Shown: positions 35,920-49,084 of the stretch, piece by piece
Numbering within the stretch: position 1 is the stretch's first letter
Layout: each line of letters begins with the position of its first letter
From: Tamarix chinensis
Taxonomy: Eukaryota > Streptophyta > Magnoliopsida > Caryophyllales > Tamaricaceae
NCBI GenBank assembly: GCA_030549775.1
Contig: CM060171.1
Coordinates: forward strand, 142,136,859-142,200,858
DNA: 64,000 bases
Reading direction: 5' to 3'
Notes under the pieces: model-generated
The model's input: the letters and a program-made list of their open reading frames with translations, nothing else
Database searches by the model: none
Told to the model about the DNA's origin: nothing
Position numbers and translations under genes: made by a program

Positions 35920-38900
35920 TATAATACCCCAAGTTTTAGCTAATCCTTATTCCAAGTAATTAACCTTTTAACCTAATTCTTATCTTAGGATATTAATGTT
36001 TCTATCTTACCCTAACTCCCTAATCCTAAATCTTAGCCTAACCCTAATTTTTTATTTCGGGTTATTAATATCTTTTTTAACCTAAACCTAATCCCAAATA
36101 ATTATTTTATTAAGTTATCTTATTACCCTAACATAAATTATTTTAACCTAAACCTAAATTTAAACCCACGTTTCTCTTTTCTCTTTTTCTTTTCTTATCC
36201 TTACCTTATTTTATTTTATTTCTCCCCTGCTGATCACCTCTCCTTACCTGACATCACCTCTTCTCTTATATTCCTTTTTCGTGTCTGTCTTCCCTGCTAT
36301 GTCTATCCCTCTACCCCATCAACTTGCCCTTCTTTGGTTCCAAGGTTGGGGGTTGAATTTTGTTGCCCGATCGCCTCACATCTCCTCTCCATTTTCCTAC
36401 GTGCATTTGTGTATATAAGGATCATTTAATGCCTATATCTACTCATTCTCCCTTTTTTATTCTGTCAAAATATTTCACCCCAAAATGTAATTTTCCCCTC
36501 CAAGACATCTCCAAAATCGCCTAAGATCACCCCCACCAGCGAGCCCAACCGAGGCATCAACACCTTTACCAGTCGCATTTTCCATTACCTAACCCAAAGC
36601 ATCAGCCAAAACCACCACAACCTACCCCTAAGCACCAGCTAAATCCACCCATCCTACCTCCCTCCATTCAGCCATTTTCACCACAACACACACACTACCT
36701 TCAGCTAACTCCACCACAACATTTTCTTTCTTTTTCCCTTCCTTACTATAACAGTTTTCACCGTAGCATAACCCTCTCCATTCAAAATATTTTTATGAAG
36801 CCTCCTCCACCATTTTGGTAACTTTGGCCAAAGCTCCTCCTCCTCCACTTTGCCAACTTTGGCCGAAGCTTCCCCTTTATATCAGCAGCCATAACCACAA
36901 CACTCCTTCCCCATTTCGGCACCTCCACCCTTACCACACCACCCTAGTTGTGTATCCTCCTTCACCACTATATCCTACCTAACAATGACAGGTTGTGCCA
37001 TCTCCAACCTCCTTCTTTCGGCCCCTTCAACTGATCTCCCCTTTTGTTGTACACAAGTTGCCCGAGCCTCATTTGAACCTCGGTTTGGTTTTCCCCATTC
37101 TTTCACCCTTCCATTACTTTAAACCATACTTAATTATATAATTAATTTCAATTATGTTTTATTTATTATTGTTATGTGATACTCCGGAGGTCCTAGAAGA
37201 GGCGGGATTGGATAAGCATGCTTTAAAACCAAAGCCTTTTTGGTAAGGATACTGGTCGATGTTTTAGGGTTTTTGTGTTAAATACTTGCATGGCTATATG
37301 TATTGTCATGATATTGTTATTATATGGTTAAATTTATGTTGTTAAAGATATAATATGATAATATGGATTATGTAATAGAAAGAGAGTATGAATAACACAA
37401 GATGTTCTGATATAACATTACTACACTATGTTATATTTTTTTGATGAGTATAATTTGTGGAATAGTAGGATGGGCCTAATAGAGTATGATAAGTAGAAAA
37501 TAAGTATATTTAACATGTATGATGATAAATGGAGGATTCAAAAATAATAATATTAATAAAATATGATTTTCGTAAAATAAAGGTTTTCGGCTACCTATAA
37601 GGGTATTTTGGTTAATAGGGGATAATATGGGAATTTTGGTATGTTAATGTGTTTGGAGTATCAAAATATGCTAAAAATATTACTTAGAGTTATTGGAGTG
37701 ATTATAAACGTCGTAAGTTCCCCAAAATGAGAAAATGACCTAAATGGGGAATAATAGCCTCAAAACAGTAATCTTATTATTATATGTGTAAAACATTAGA
37801 TTTAGACCACAAATTTTAGATATGTTGTTAATATTTAAATATTAGGAATGTATATTAAAATTTTTAATTGTATGAGTCTTATGGGAAAAGTTATAACTTA
37901 CGTGTGAAATTAGGGTTTTGAAAGCTTTGTAAGTAGTAACTTTTGAGATAGGGCTAATATCAGATGTGTAAGACGTGGGAGTTATACATTGAATTTTGGG
38001 TATGTTAATAATACTAATATTTGAGGAAGATACTAAATTTGGTGGGTAAATGATCAATATGGGAGAATTTATGCCTAAATTGTGAAATTAGGTTTTTGAG
38101 AAATAAGGATCTTAACTCTAGAGAACAGCCTTATGCCTTGCGTGATGCACTTACCTACTTTAATGTGTTATGTACCTTTAAATTAATAGTTAATAAGACA
38201 TTAATCACTTAAATTGAAAGATCATGTGAGTCTGACCAAAGTGATGTTTTTCAAATATGTTCCACCCGATGATAATAGTAGATTAGGATTGTTTTACCCA
38301 AAGAAGGTGATGTTTTCAAATCTATTCAACTTGATGAAAATAGTAGCTCAGATGTGTTGTCCATGATAAGGTGTTTTAGTATGTTCCATCTAATTAAGAA
38401 TAGTGGGGCCCACACTAATCGTGAATAAAAATATGAATTTAGTGACCTAATGAATAAGACACTAATAATTTAAAGTGGAAGAATACGTGAGTTAGGACCA
38501 AGGCGATATTTTCATATCCATTCCACTGGATGACAATAGTATCTTAGGAGTATTTTACCCTGAGGAGGTGATGTTTTCAGATCAATTATACTGAATGATA
38601 ATAGTGGTTCAAATGTGTTATTCTTAAGAAGGTGATTCAGTATGTTCCACCATATTAAAAATAGTGGGGTCCCTAAACTCAACGTAAATAAAAGGATGAA
38701 CATGATTATATCTAATAAAGAGGTTGGGATCAATAGTTACTCTATAAGACTTTTCATAAATTTTATATGTACTTATCGTCTATTATGAATGCATATATTT
38801 AACTATATTCCTCACTCGATAGTATTACTACCTTATTAGGTACGTAGCATATTGACCCTCATTTTCATAGTTGTTTCTCATTCCCACTATTAGATGACCC

Positions 38901-39313
38901 AAATGTTTTTTGAGTAGGTCTTTGAGGACCACTTGGATAACTTTGTTGCTTTTGATGCATTATGTGAGAAGGAGTGACTTTGATATGTACTGGGCGTTTG
39001 GGTAAAGACTTATGTAATCCAGATAATGTTTGTACCCATATACCTTTTGGGCTCTTTTCTCCATGGTATCCCCTAGTTTTTATTCTATTATTGTAAACTG
39101 AATTTAATCTCCAAACTCATATCCATATTTATAAAAGCTTTTCTCTCATTTCTAATGACCTTGTTGTTACTATGAATGGTTTTAGCCTTATCATTAATGT
39201 AAGGATGGTTTGGTAAATTAGAATTATGTCAATTATGATATTACACCCAATATTTTGATTATATGCTTCTAATATAAATTAAAAAAATTAATAGTAAAAT
39301 TTAGGGTGTTATA
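35920..39313 (+). repeat. 5' LTR, family B (3.4 kb)
   Basis: Starts TATAATACCCCAAGTTTTAG (degenerate TGTAATACCCC) and ends TTTAGGGTGTTATA, followed three bases later by a PBS-like TAGAATCAGAGC (39317-39328). It has the family C-rich block (36200-37100), AT repeats of GGTATTTTGGTTAATAGG type (37600-37740) and CCACCGG-AATAATAGTGG modules (38215-38690). The PBS and the gag after it show this is a 5' LTR. Confidence 0.85.
38215..38690 (+). repeat. Dyad repeat modules of family B LTR
   Basis: GTTCCACCCGATGATAATAG, TTCAACTTGATGAAAATAG and similar units about 60 bp apart, preceded by GAAAGATCATGTGAGT and AAGTGGAAGAATACGTGAG boxes. They end in GGGGTCCC...ACTCAACGTAAATAAAA at about 38665-38695. Confidence 0.75.
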
Positions 39314-39565
39314 AGTTAGAATCAGAGCTTTTGATTTAGATTACCGCATTCTAAATTCAGTTTTCAAGCAATCTCTCATATGATTTTATCGGTCTATTTC
39401 ATATTTTTAGAAAAAAAAAACTCAATTCTTCAAAAAATTGAATTAACTTGTGAGGAATCAAGAATGAATAGCCTAGGAAGCATTTCAATGTGATTATGTG
39501 TACAATTGGTTAGTAATATAAGAATATTTTTCCTAACAACCTTTCTATCATATAACTAATTTTTC

Positions 39566-40243
39566 ATGGCACTCAAAAGCCACGTTGGTCGTTTGGAGGA
39601 GACCTTTGAGGCATTCATCAAGTTCATTAGACACCTGCCTCAATCACCACCACCACCTCCACTTTACCAACAGGAGGATATCAGAGAGGACTAGCTTCAG
39701 AGGGTTACAAGACATCACACCCTCGACCTACGCTAGTGAAGAGGATATATTCATCCTAGAGGGATGGATTTTGGACATGGATAGGATGTTTGAGGCATTT
39801 GATTTCCCACTTGATTGGAAGGAAAGAATTGCAACTTTCTTCTTACGAGGATTTGTCAACACCTAGTAGATAGGTCCTCGTGCTTTAGGAGGATTGCAAA
39901 TGTCCTGAGAGGACTTTAAAGCGGCGATTCATGCTAAGTTTTACCCCGATATTCTTAAGAGAGATAAGTTGAAGTATTTCATGTAGGTGACTTAAGGGAG
40001 CATGACTATGAAGTAGTACCACACCTAATTCACTGAGTTACTGATGTTCGTACAAGGGATAGTAGCTAATGAGTCAATGGTAGTGTAGCAGTTTGAGCAA
40101 GGGATCCACTTTAGCATCTATAGGATGATGGATGTCATGGCTTTTCAAGACTTGGCCACATTTTACGAGAAGGCATGGCTTTTCAGGAGCAAGTTTCCAT
40201 TCTAGGTAAAGGACGTCGGAGACATAGGGTTCTAGAGGGAAAA
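39566..40243 (+). pseudogene. Ty3/gypsy gag fragment (broken)
   Basis: Begins MALKSHVGRLEETFEAFIKF at 39566, shifts frame near 39690, then gives GWILDMDRMFEAFDFPLDW and ATFFLRGFVNT. Interrupted frames continue to EDFKAAIHAKFYPDILKRDK, FTELLMFVQGIVANE and ATFYEKAWLFRSKF. This is a Ty3/gypsy gag domain with in-frame stops (first at 39864). It ends abruptly at the next LTR (40244). No knuckle, protease or RT follows. Confidence 0.82.
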
Positions 40244-40685
40244 TGTAATACCCCAAAAATATGCTTAGCCTAATTCCACATCATTAGCGCCCTAATTTGA
40301 TTCTAATCTCAATAAATTTTATTGTTAAACTTAACCAAATTTATTAATACCAAAACTTTAACCAAAACTAAAACCTTGATTTGGATAAACCGTAATTTGT
40401 AAATCAAAATCAAAACCCGCTAAAATTTCCACTAATTCAAATTACTTGGCTAATCTGAAATTATCTAATATAATCCTAATCCCCTAACCCTTCTCTCTCT
40501 TTCCTTTTATTTCTCCTTTTATTTTCTTCCTTTCTTCATTTTTCTTCCTTTTCCTTTTCTTTTCTTTTTTCCTTCTTCTCCTATGTCGATTTTGTGGCGT
40601 GAAGGAATTGAGTTCCTCTACACCACCTTGTTACTTGTCTCTCACATGCACCATGACACCATCATCCCTACCACCCTCATGCATG

Positions 40686-40834
<149 letters not shown>

Positions 40835-41414
40835 TCTTTCCCAGCACACCAACATTATTTCCCATTCCACTCTTCTTCTTCCTTCTTCTTTCTTCTTCTT
40901 CCTACTCCTGCTATGTTTCGACCATCAGCCACCATCACCATCACACTCCCTGCTTTCCTCTCCTGTGCATGTCTCCTTCGTGTGCCATCATCATCATCAT
41001 CATCATCACCCCTCATTCCTATACCCGATCTTCATCCATTTCAACCATCACCATCCCCATATCCTATTTTTGTTCTTTTTCTCTATAAATCGCTATCGTC
41101 GTCGTCGTCGTCACTCCCCTGCCATTTTCTTCTCCAAGGCATGCCACCTTACAAGTATATATACCCCTCCATTTCTCCATTTTATTGTCATCCATCAGCT
41201 CCCCAACCTTCTTCTCTTCTTTATTCTCCTTCCTCCTGCTTTCTCTGTTTTCAGTCATTGCACCACCCAAGCCACCACTCGCCGCCCTTTGGCTGGTGGA
41301 CCGACCACCAAGGTCATCCCAACCTTCCCCTTTATCGTCGTCTGCCATCGCCATCAAACACCACCTCTTTTCCCTCCTTCTTCCCCTTATTCATTATAGT
41401 GTTGCATATATCAC

Positions 41415-41575
41415 CGCTTGTGCACAACCTACTACATGTTCGTGCACTGCTCAAATTACCCGCTGCATAGCCATGCGATTCTTGCACCGCCTAGCTATGC
41501 ATCATTTCTTCCCTCGACCTATTGTGCACTATTGCTGCACAACCGTGTAACTCTTGCACCATCTGGCCGTGCACC
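41415..41575. repeat. TGCAC/GTGCA dyad array, plus copy
   Basis: Contains TGTTCGTGCACTGCTC, GCACCGCCTAGCTATGCATC, GTGCACTATTGCTGCACAAC and CTTGCACCATCTGGCCGTGC, the same phrases as 11396-11665 read from the other strand. It lies at the end of the C-rich block, where other family B LTRs have a hairpin. Confidence 0.7.
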
Positions 41576-42234
41576 CCTATTTTCACCCCAAACATTATCC
41601 AAACACCACCAAAATTTAACTACAGCTCCACCACACATTCTTCTATATTTCCATACAATTCAAGTTTCCATTTGACTCCGGTAAATTTCATTTAGCCTCC
41701 TATACCTTAACTTCCTTCTCAATTTTTAATCTTTGATCCTAATCATATTTTATCTTTTGTTCGTAGGGGATATTCTAGTGATCTCGGAGGGGGGTATAAG
41801 ATTTACATGCATAGAGCCCGGTGTACTTATTGGTGAGGATACATATTGTAGCTAGGGATTTATGTGATACTTGTATTTTTGTATATGCTTTTGTGTTGAG
41901 TATGTTGTATTGAATAATCTATTTATGGAAATGCTATGAAATGATATTCTTAAGAGTAATGAAATTACATAAATACGTATTTGGGTTTATTGTTGGATAC
42001 AAGATATCTATGGGAAACTAAGGATATGTACTTCGAATATTGATTGGAAATTTATATATTTTGGATTTCATAAGGATTTGGGAGAATATGATTGTCTTTA
42101 CTACCTTGAGGGTATTATAATCATTTGAGGATAATTACATGGTCGTACTTATGTTGTTAAGTTGCATGTCTTGTGCATTTATATGATTTCAGCATGATAA
42201 TATACAATAAACTCTGATTAAGGTACAAATCATT

Positions 42235-42690
42235 TAAAGTGAAAGATCACGTGAGTTAGACCAAGATGTTTATATATTCGTTCCACCGAATAATAATAGT
42301 GGCTCGGGTGCATTGTCCCTAAGAGGTGCATCAATATATTCCATTGGATTAAGAATAGTGGGGTCCCATACTCAACATGAATGAAAATAAAAATAAGAGA
42401 TAAATTATAAATAGAAAGATATTAATTATTTAAAGTAGAAGACTACGTGAGTCAGGACAGAGGTATTGAGTCCTTTCCACCGAATGATAATAGTGGCTCG
42501 AGTGTGTTGTCTTCGAGAGGTGCTTCAGACCATTCTACCAGTTTAATAATAGTGACTTGGGAGTATTTTTACTCTAAGGGGTGTTAGCTCCGTTCCACCG
42601 GATAATAATAGTGGCTTGGGTTTGTTGTCCCCGAGAGGTGTTTCAGACCGTTCCACCGGTTTAATAATAGTAGGGTCCCTGAACTCAACG
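42235..42690 (+). repeat. Dyad repeat modules of family B LTR
   Basis: Two sets of ~60-bp units with GTTCCACCG(A/G)ATAATAATAG followed by TGGCT. Each set is preceded by GTGAAAGATCACGTGAGT (42241-42258) or AGAAGACTACGTGAGTC (42440-42456). Each ends with GGGGTCCC or AGGGTCCC, then ACTCAACATGAAT / ACTCAACGTAATT. Confidence 0.85.
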
Positions 42691-43300
42691 TAATTAAAAG
42701 ATTAGAACATGGTATATCTAATGAAAGGCCTAGAATCAGTACTTTTTGGAATTATTTGATTTACGCATGTATGATTTTCTTATAATAATTCTTGTTACCT
42801 TACTTGATTGTACTGTTACCTTACTCAGTACGTAGCATACTGATCATACATTTCATGGGTGCTACTCAATCCAACGAGTAGACAACCTAGATGTTTATGT
42901 GCAAGTCGATGAGGACCGGGTGGATGAATTCGCATCCATTGATGCGATATATGTGGAGGAGTAATTTATTCATATCAAGGTTTGGGTGTAAATTCATGTT
43001 ATCAGGATGATAGTTTTACCCGGATACCTTTTTGGACTCTTAGTTCCATGGGGTCCCTTCTATTATATTTTGATATTGCAATCGGATTTGATCTCCAAAC
43101 ACTTATTTGATGTTATTAAAAGTTATTTCATCTCTTTCTATCATGTTTTAAAATTTCTAATCGTTTTGCCTTGTGATTAACGTAAGGATGGTGGGATAAG
43201 CCAGACTTATGTCAATTACGATGATAACAGCCAACTATTTGAGTATACACTTCTGCTTAAAATGAAAATTTTCATTAATAAATTTTGGGGTGTTATAAGT

Positions 43301-43312
43301 TGGTATCAGAGC
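43301..43312 (+). promoter_or_regulatory. Primer binding site (tRNA-Met), perfect
   Basis: TGGTATCAGAGC three bases after the LTR end. It shows that the LTR at 40244-43297 is a 5' LTR of a truncated element. Confidence 0.92.
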
Positions 43313-43558
43313 TTCTGGTTTTGATTACTGTGTTTTAGTTTTCAAATTTTAATTTTCAACGATCCCTCGTCTGATTTCTATGGTCTATTTCACATTTAAG
43401 AAAAACCGTTTTAATTTCAAAAACCTAGATTAACTTGTGAGGAATCAAGGATGTGCAGCATAGGTGGCCCGAAAATGTGAATTATGTGCATTATGTGTTA
43501 GTTAGATAGGAAGGCTTAGGCTGTAACACAATTTCTATCTTGCGGCTAGTTAGTCACC

Positions 43559-43680
43559 ACGGCGCTTAACGGTCACGTCGATCATCTTGAGGAAACTTTC
43601 AAGGCGCTCATTGAGTTCGCCGAGCGTTCGCCGCCTCAACCTTAGTTGCTAACTCCACCTACGTATTACCCACATAAGGA
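43559..43680 (+). pseudogene. Ty3/gypsy gag N-terminal stub
   Basis: Reads TALNGHVDHLEETFKALIEF, then AERSPPQP, a stop, and TPPTYYPHKD. It is clearly homologous to the gag start at 39566 (HVGRLEETFEAFIKF). The initiator ATG appears as ACG here. The sequence is cut at about 43680, where LINE-derived sequence begins. Confidence 0.75.
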
Positions 43681-43689
43681 TATTTTAAC

Positions 43690-44460
43690 CTTATAATTAG
43701 AATGTGGTTGCTCAAAGGAGGTTTCTTTGGTGGTTATATGAAGCAAAATATGTGGTATATGTATGTTGGATCCATGCATAATACATAAAGGGAAAGGATT
43801 TTTTTTCATTCTCCACTATATTTAAAACTAATTGGGCTTTCAAAAACCTTATGCAGCTAAGAGGCTCATTCCTCAATCTTTTTACTGACCAAACAAGTAG
43901 AAGACAATGTATAACTGGGCTTCAATAGTGCATATTAAAGGTTTATAATCTCATAAGGGATCGAATGGAACCATTTACTAGGTCTAAGGTTTTTTAGAAT
44001 ACCATAACCATGCCATGTCATATATTTCATATATGGTTACTTGGTTAGTGATTCAAGGGAGGTTGTTCACTTGAGACAGAATGGCTAAGATGGGTAGGCA
44101 TCTAGATCTTATGTGTAGCTTATGCAATAATGAAGTGGAAACACATAGCCATCTATTTTTTTCAGTGTTGGTTCTCTCCTTGCATATGGAAACATGTTTC
44201 TAATAGCATGGGGTAATAAAAATGTATCTCTCAACTAGCAAGTTATAATACAATGGTTGAAAATGGGAGGTAGAGGTCGTCAGTGTAGGAGGGGAATTTT
44301 GAGGGCTCTATATGCTTCTTGCACCTATTGGATGAACCACCAGCTAACATGTCTTATGGATTTCTAATGTTTTCGATTAATCATATGCTTATCTAGATTC
44401 CTTGTATAGTCTTATGTGTTTGATCTTTGTGATGTTACACTACCTCTTTCATTTATTAAT
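43690..44460 (+). pseudogene. LINE ORF2 C-terminal remnant with zf-RVT
   Basis: Broken frames give HKGKDFFSFSTIF, WAFKNLMQLRGSFLNLF and then MAKMGRHLDLMCSLCNNEVE followed by THSHLFF. The C-x2-C and H-x-H pattern is the zf-RVT zinc region that ends plant L1 ORF2; the last cysteine falls after a one-base frameshift at about 44165. Orientation is the same as the LINE endonuclease at 34583-35850, so both may be one LINE split by the gypsy insertions. The RT core is missing. Confidence 0.78.
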
Positions 44461-44469
44461 ATATATTCA

Positions 44470-47285
44470 CTATATTTATGGGGGGAAATGAGGGAAAATT
44501 TTCATTAATTTATTTCTTTTCCTTTTTTCTTTTAATGTAAATTATGTTTTGGTCATTTTACATCCATCTAAAATGTTCACATGTTGGTTTAATCCATTGG
44601 GAAGAAAATGGTGTGACATTCTACGATAGGTTATTGATAGGTAATTAGTTGATTTCTAGATTTAATAACTTTATTTCATAAGTTGCTTATTATATTATAT
44701 AATTAACAATTCTATATACATTAATTAGGTCATTTAAAAAATATATCTAAAGGTAAAAAGAAAAACCTAAACTACCCTTCAAGTCCTCTAACATTATTTA
44801 AATTTCAAATTTCCTTAACCCCTGCTACTAACCACTTTTTTTGCCGGATGTCTCTATCATACTCTGCATCCCAACAAACTTCATTTTAACTTGGTCTAGC
44901 TCCTCTGTCCCAATGGTTGGCCTCCTCACCCCAATGAATATTTTAGTCTAGTTTTTTACATGTAAAGCATAAACCCGCCCTCCAAATGCATAACTTAGAT
45001 TGACTCCTCAAAATTCATGGTTAAGGCTTATCCGCCCAAATGTATGACTTAGATCAATTCCTCAAATATAAGACAAAATTATACTTTACCCTTCCCTTCC
45101 CCCTAGAGGGTTATTGATGTAGTGGGTCAAATTTTGAAAGGAATGATGATATGAGTATTCTCCAAACTAAGCTATTAGGCCTCTAGAAGCCAATTCGGGA
45201 AGTAAAAATGACCCAAAAAAATACCTAGGTCAATCTCCTAAATCTCAAACGAAGATAGCTTTATTAGTCCTTGTGTTAGCCTTAAGCTATCAACTCAAGC
45301 AACCTCATGCTTGGGCCACTTTCTCTATCTGGCCCCTACAACATCCTTATCTTGTTCCCTTCTACACTATATTCATTCCCTATCCTTACCCCGATTGTTC
45401 ATCTCTATAAATAAGTAGTCTTATTGCCATTTGTGGAATTCTAAAATCAATACACATGCTCTCATTTTCTATCACCTCTCTCTAATTTTTCTCTCTAAAA
45501 CTTCTATGATGGAACACTTTGCTCAACAATATTTACACAAAAATTGTTATTATTATTGTAGTAGTTGTTATTGTACCGTTATTATAATTATAATTATAAT
45601 TACATTTTGAGTAATTAATAGTGATAATAATATAATAAAAATTATACTTTTATATTAATAATAGTGATAGAGTTAGTGATTATCATTAATAGAATAATGA
45701 TTATATATAGTGGTGATGGTAATTATCTTATTACTAGCTTAGTGATTATCTTAAGTAAAGTCGGTAATTATGATATTAAAAAATAGTGATGATGGTTATA
45801 TTTTTTTTCCAACTATCATTTCAATTATTAGAATTAGAATTATATAATTAAGATAACAATAATTATAAATATACGTAATGTTAATTACTTGCGTATATAA
45901 ATAGAGTGATAATTATCTCTATGTGACATCACTTGAATAAATAATTATTAGTATTTATTTACACAAACTTAGTTGATTGAGAATCCATAAAATACTCCAC
46001 TATTGGTTTTTAACTCCATTATTCATACAAAATTTCATTAGGTCTTTTATTTACTTTTAAATCAATTAGAAATAATTAGTACATGTAAAGTTATATTTAT
46101 TGTTGTTGTTAGACTTCACTGTCAACACATTTTCATTAATCGTGAAGTTTAATTTGAAATGTGCTAGCTCTTAATTGATTATAATTTTTTATTTTGAAGT
46201 AAAAGATAATATTTTGAATTTAGATCAAAATCCGCATCTCTTAACAAATGAAAAATGAAGAAAGTTGATAGATTAATAATATAGAGCATAAGAGGGAGAA
46301 AGATGATATGTGCTTATTCAACATAAATAAGAAAAATAAAATTTGCACTAAATAGTAACAAATACCAATATTTTACATATTAGGTTCACCTAGAAAGATG
46401 CTCATGAATTCACCATATAATTTTCCCATCCCATAAAGCCTACCCAAACAAAACAACACAAACCACATTAGATTTTATCCCGAAAATCTAACCTTATATT
46501 GAGCCGAAACTCAAAACAATCCAAATCAATTTAAAATTTGATCAAAAAATTTATAACCCTATAATAGATCGTATCTAAACTAATCGAATAGGGATGACCT
46601 GAAGTGGAAAAAACCCGACATCAATCTAAACATGATATGATCACAAACTTAAACATGAATCTAACAAAAGCCAATTTGGCCCACAATGACAATATTTTAT
46701 TTCAAAAGAAATTGATGCGCCTAAACATTAATAAGTTATCTTATTAACAAATTTTATGTAAAAAACGATAATTAATTAATACAACAACAAATAAAAATGA
46801 AACTATAATACAATATTATCCTCACTTTACCCTCAGATCATATAGGTGCCAATTAAATTTGATCACATTAGATCAACTTAGATCATTGCTATGATAAACA
46901 TTTTTTTTATGTGTGGAAATGTAAATTATAAATATTATTGCTAGTATAAATATTTTTAATATTTATTACTTATGATAATAATTATAATACTTATATTTAT
47001 GAACATAATAATAATAATGGGAACGGTTATTATGTTAATAAAGTTAATGATAAGAATAATTATTTATTATAGCAATAATAACAATAACAATAATTACATT
47101 TGTTATGATCATTATATTTTTTCAATTATTATATTTATATTTAGAATGATAATAATTATATTTATAATAATAACTATGATGATGATGATGATGATTTTTA
47201 TTGTTGTTATTGATAGTATTGTTTTAACAATTATTATAACAATCATAAAAATATATAGTAATAAATCCTAAAACTTAATTTATCT
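44470..47285. other. AT-rich intergenic DNA with low-complexity tracts
   Basis: No gene is supported. 45540-45960 and 46920-47270 are degenerate ATT/AAT and GAT trinucleotide tracts; the 99-codon ORF at 46972-47271 (poly-Ile/Met) comes from these. 45120-45540 has a promoter-like layout (see the TATA entry). Confidence 0.5.
45406..45413 (+). promoter_or_regulatory. TATA box-like site, possible LTR or gene promoter
   Basis: TATAAATA in CTCTATAAATAAGTAG, followed about 60-100 bp later by CACCTCTCTCTAATTTTTCT and an ATGATGG at 45507. A pyrimidine-rich leader after a TATA box is typical of plant LTR U3/R regions and of some genes. No ORF of note follows. Confidence 0.35.
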
Positions 47286-49060
47286 TGTAGGGAAAAAATT
47301 CACAAGATGTAAGTATCTAGGATCTGATCTAACAAGCAATTGGAAAATTTTAAGATTGAATTGAGAGAACAGTCAAAACACAATAACAATTGAAGAAACA
47401 TCGATAATATTTGTTGCATACATTATTAGTGATTGCAAGGAGAATTAAATAATCTTTATAATATCACACAGTGCATAACTCTCTCAAAAACACATGATAA
47501 TACAAGATGAAAGTGTAATACCCCAAAAATTTTGAAAACCTATATTTTAATAAATAATTTTTATTTGAAATAAAACTAGCTTTTAAAATTATTTATTTTA
47601 ATTATTTTATAAATTTTAGAGCATGTAAATTTGGATAAGAGTATTTAATAAAATAAAATTAAATATTTTTCTATTTATCATATTATTTTATTTAAATAAA
47701 TGTTCAAACTAGTATTTTACTATAATTATCCTTTTTAAGCCCATATATTTAATTATATTAAATTTAAATATTAAATAAACTTATCATCAAAACTATTACA
47801 TCCTATTATTTTATAAATTTAATTATTTTCAACTTTTTTCCCATTTTCCCACTTTCCTTTTCCTACCTTTTCTTTTCTTTCTCCTTTCCCCTATTTCTTT
47901 TTTTTCCTTCTTCCTGGCTTTGGGCCGCCAGGCTGTTGGACTGCTTCCCCCCTCCTTGCGCGTTGGGCCAGGCCCGTTCCCTTCCCCCATCCCCTCCTTC
48001 TCACGCGCACTCCTAGCCGCCCAAACACAGCCTTCTTTCCTTTTTTTCTGGACCGACCGGCTTGCTCATCTTTCCTGCGTCGGTCCAACCGCCCACTCGC
48101 ACCTCCCCTTCCCTTTCTCTCTTCTGCCACGCCCGACCACCATTTCTACCATGGTCGAGCATGCCCCCGCCTGCAACTGCCACCGGCCACCACCTACTTC
48201 CCTGCCCTCTCTCTTCCTCTCTCCCCCGTCATTTTCTTTCCTAATTCGAACCAAACCGTCCCTGTACCATAGCCCGCGTGCCCCTATTCCTTTCCCTCTT
48301 CTCCCCTTCTCTTTCCCCTGCCAATTGACCACCACCTGCCACCTGCGTACACTCGTAAGCCTGCCACCTACCCCTCTCTTTGCCCTCTTATTTTTCTTCA
48401 TCTCCCCAGCCCTTCATTCCCCATATTTTCGAGCCTTTCTCCTTCCCCGATCTCCCTTTTCTCTCCTTCCTTATCCCTCCATTTTTCCCATTTTTTTTAT
48501 CACCGCCGCCAACCTTCGTCCCAACCACCGAAACCAATCTCTGTGCTGCCTCCTGCCACCACCCCCTACTGCCCTACACTATCACGCCACCTCTCGAGCC
48601 CCCTTCTCCACCCCTTCCTTTTTCTCCCCATATTTCCCTTTACCGCCGAGCCTCTTGCAACCGCCACTCCCACCGCCGTCCGACCACCTCTACCACCACC
48701 CAACCCACCGTTCGACACCCTGCAATCCCCTCTACCACCGCCATGCATTAGTTGGCCGAAAACAGCCCTTGAACTCCTCCATTTTTCCCTCTCCTTTTCC
48801 TTCCTTCACAACCCCTCCACCTTGACCCTTCTCGGCAGCCAACTTCGTCGCCTTGCCGCTGCCGTCTCCGCCGCCCTATGCCGCCGTGAAACCACCCTTA
48901 GCCTCCACCTACACCCCCTCTTCACTTCTACACCATTCCCTTGCCTTGAAACCTCCCCCACCTACCCTCTTTTCTAGCCCAAAGAACCCAACCCGAAAAT
49001 GGCTTATTTTTCTTCCTTCACCCTCTTCGAGCCCCTTTTCTCCCCTCATTTTGCATGAGA

Positions 49061-49084
49061 CTCACGCTGCTCATGCAGCGTGAG
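49061..49084. repeat. Perfect hairpin at end of LTR C-rich block
   Basis: Arms CTCACGCTGC (49061-49070) and GCAGCGTGAG (49075-49084) with loop TCAT. A diverged counterpart is at 29679-29704 in the minus-oriented LTR. Confidence 0.9.

Noticed and set aside
46972..47271. 99-codon poly-Ile/Met ORF
   Set aside because: Low-complexity ATA/ATT/GAT translation.
47920..48825. 301-codon proline/serine-rich ORF
   Set aside because: Lies in the C-rich block of a solo LTR. Open frames overlap in several phases on both strands, and the equivalent block in related LTRs has no matching protein.
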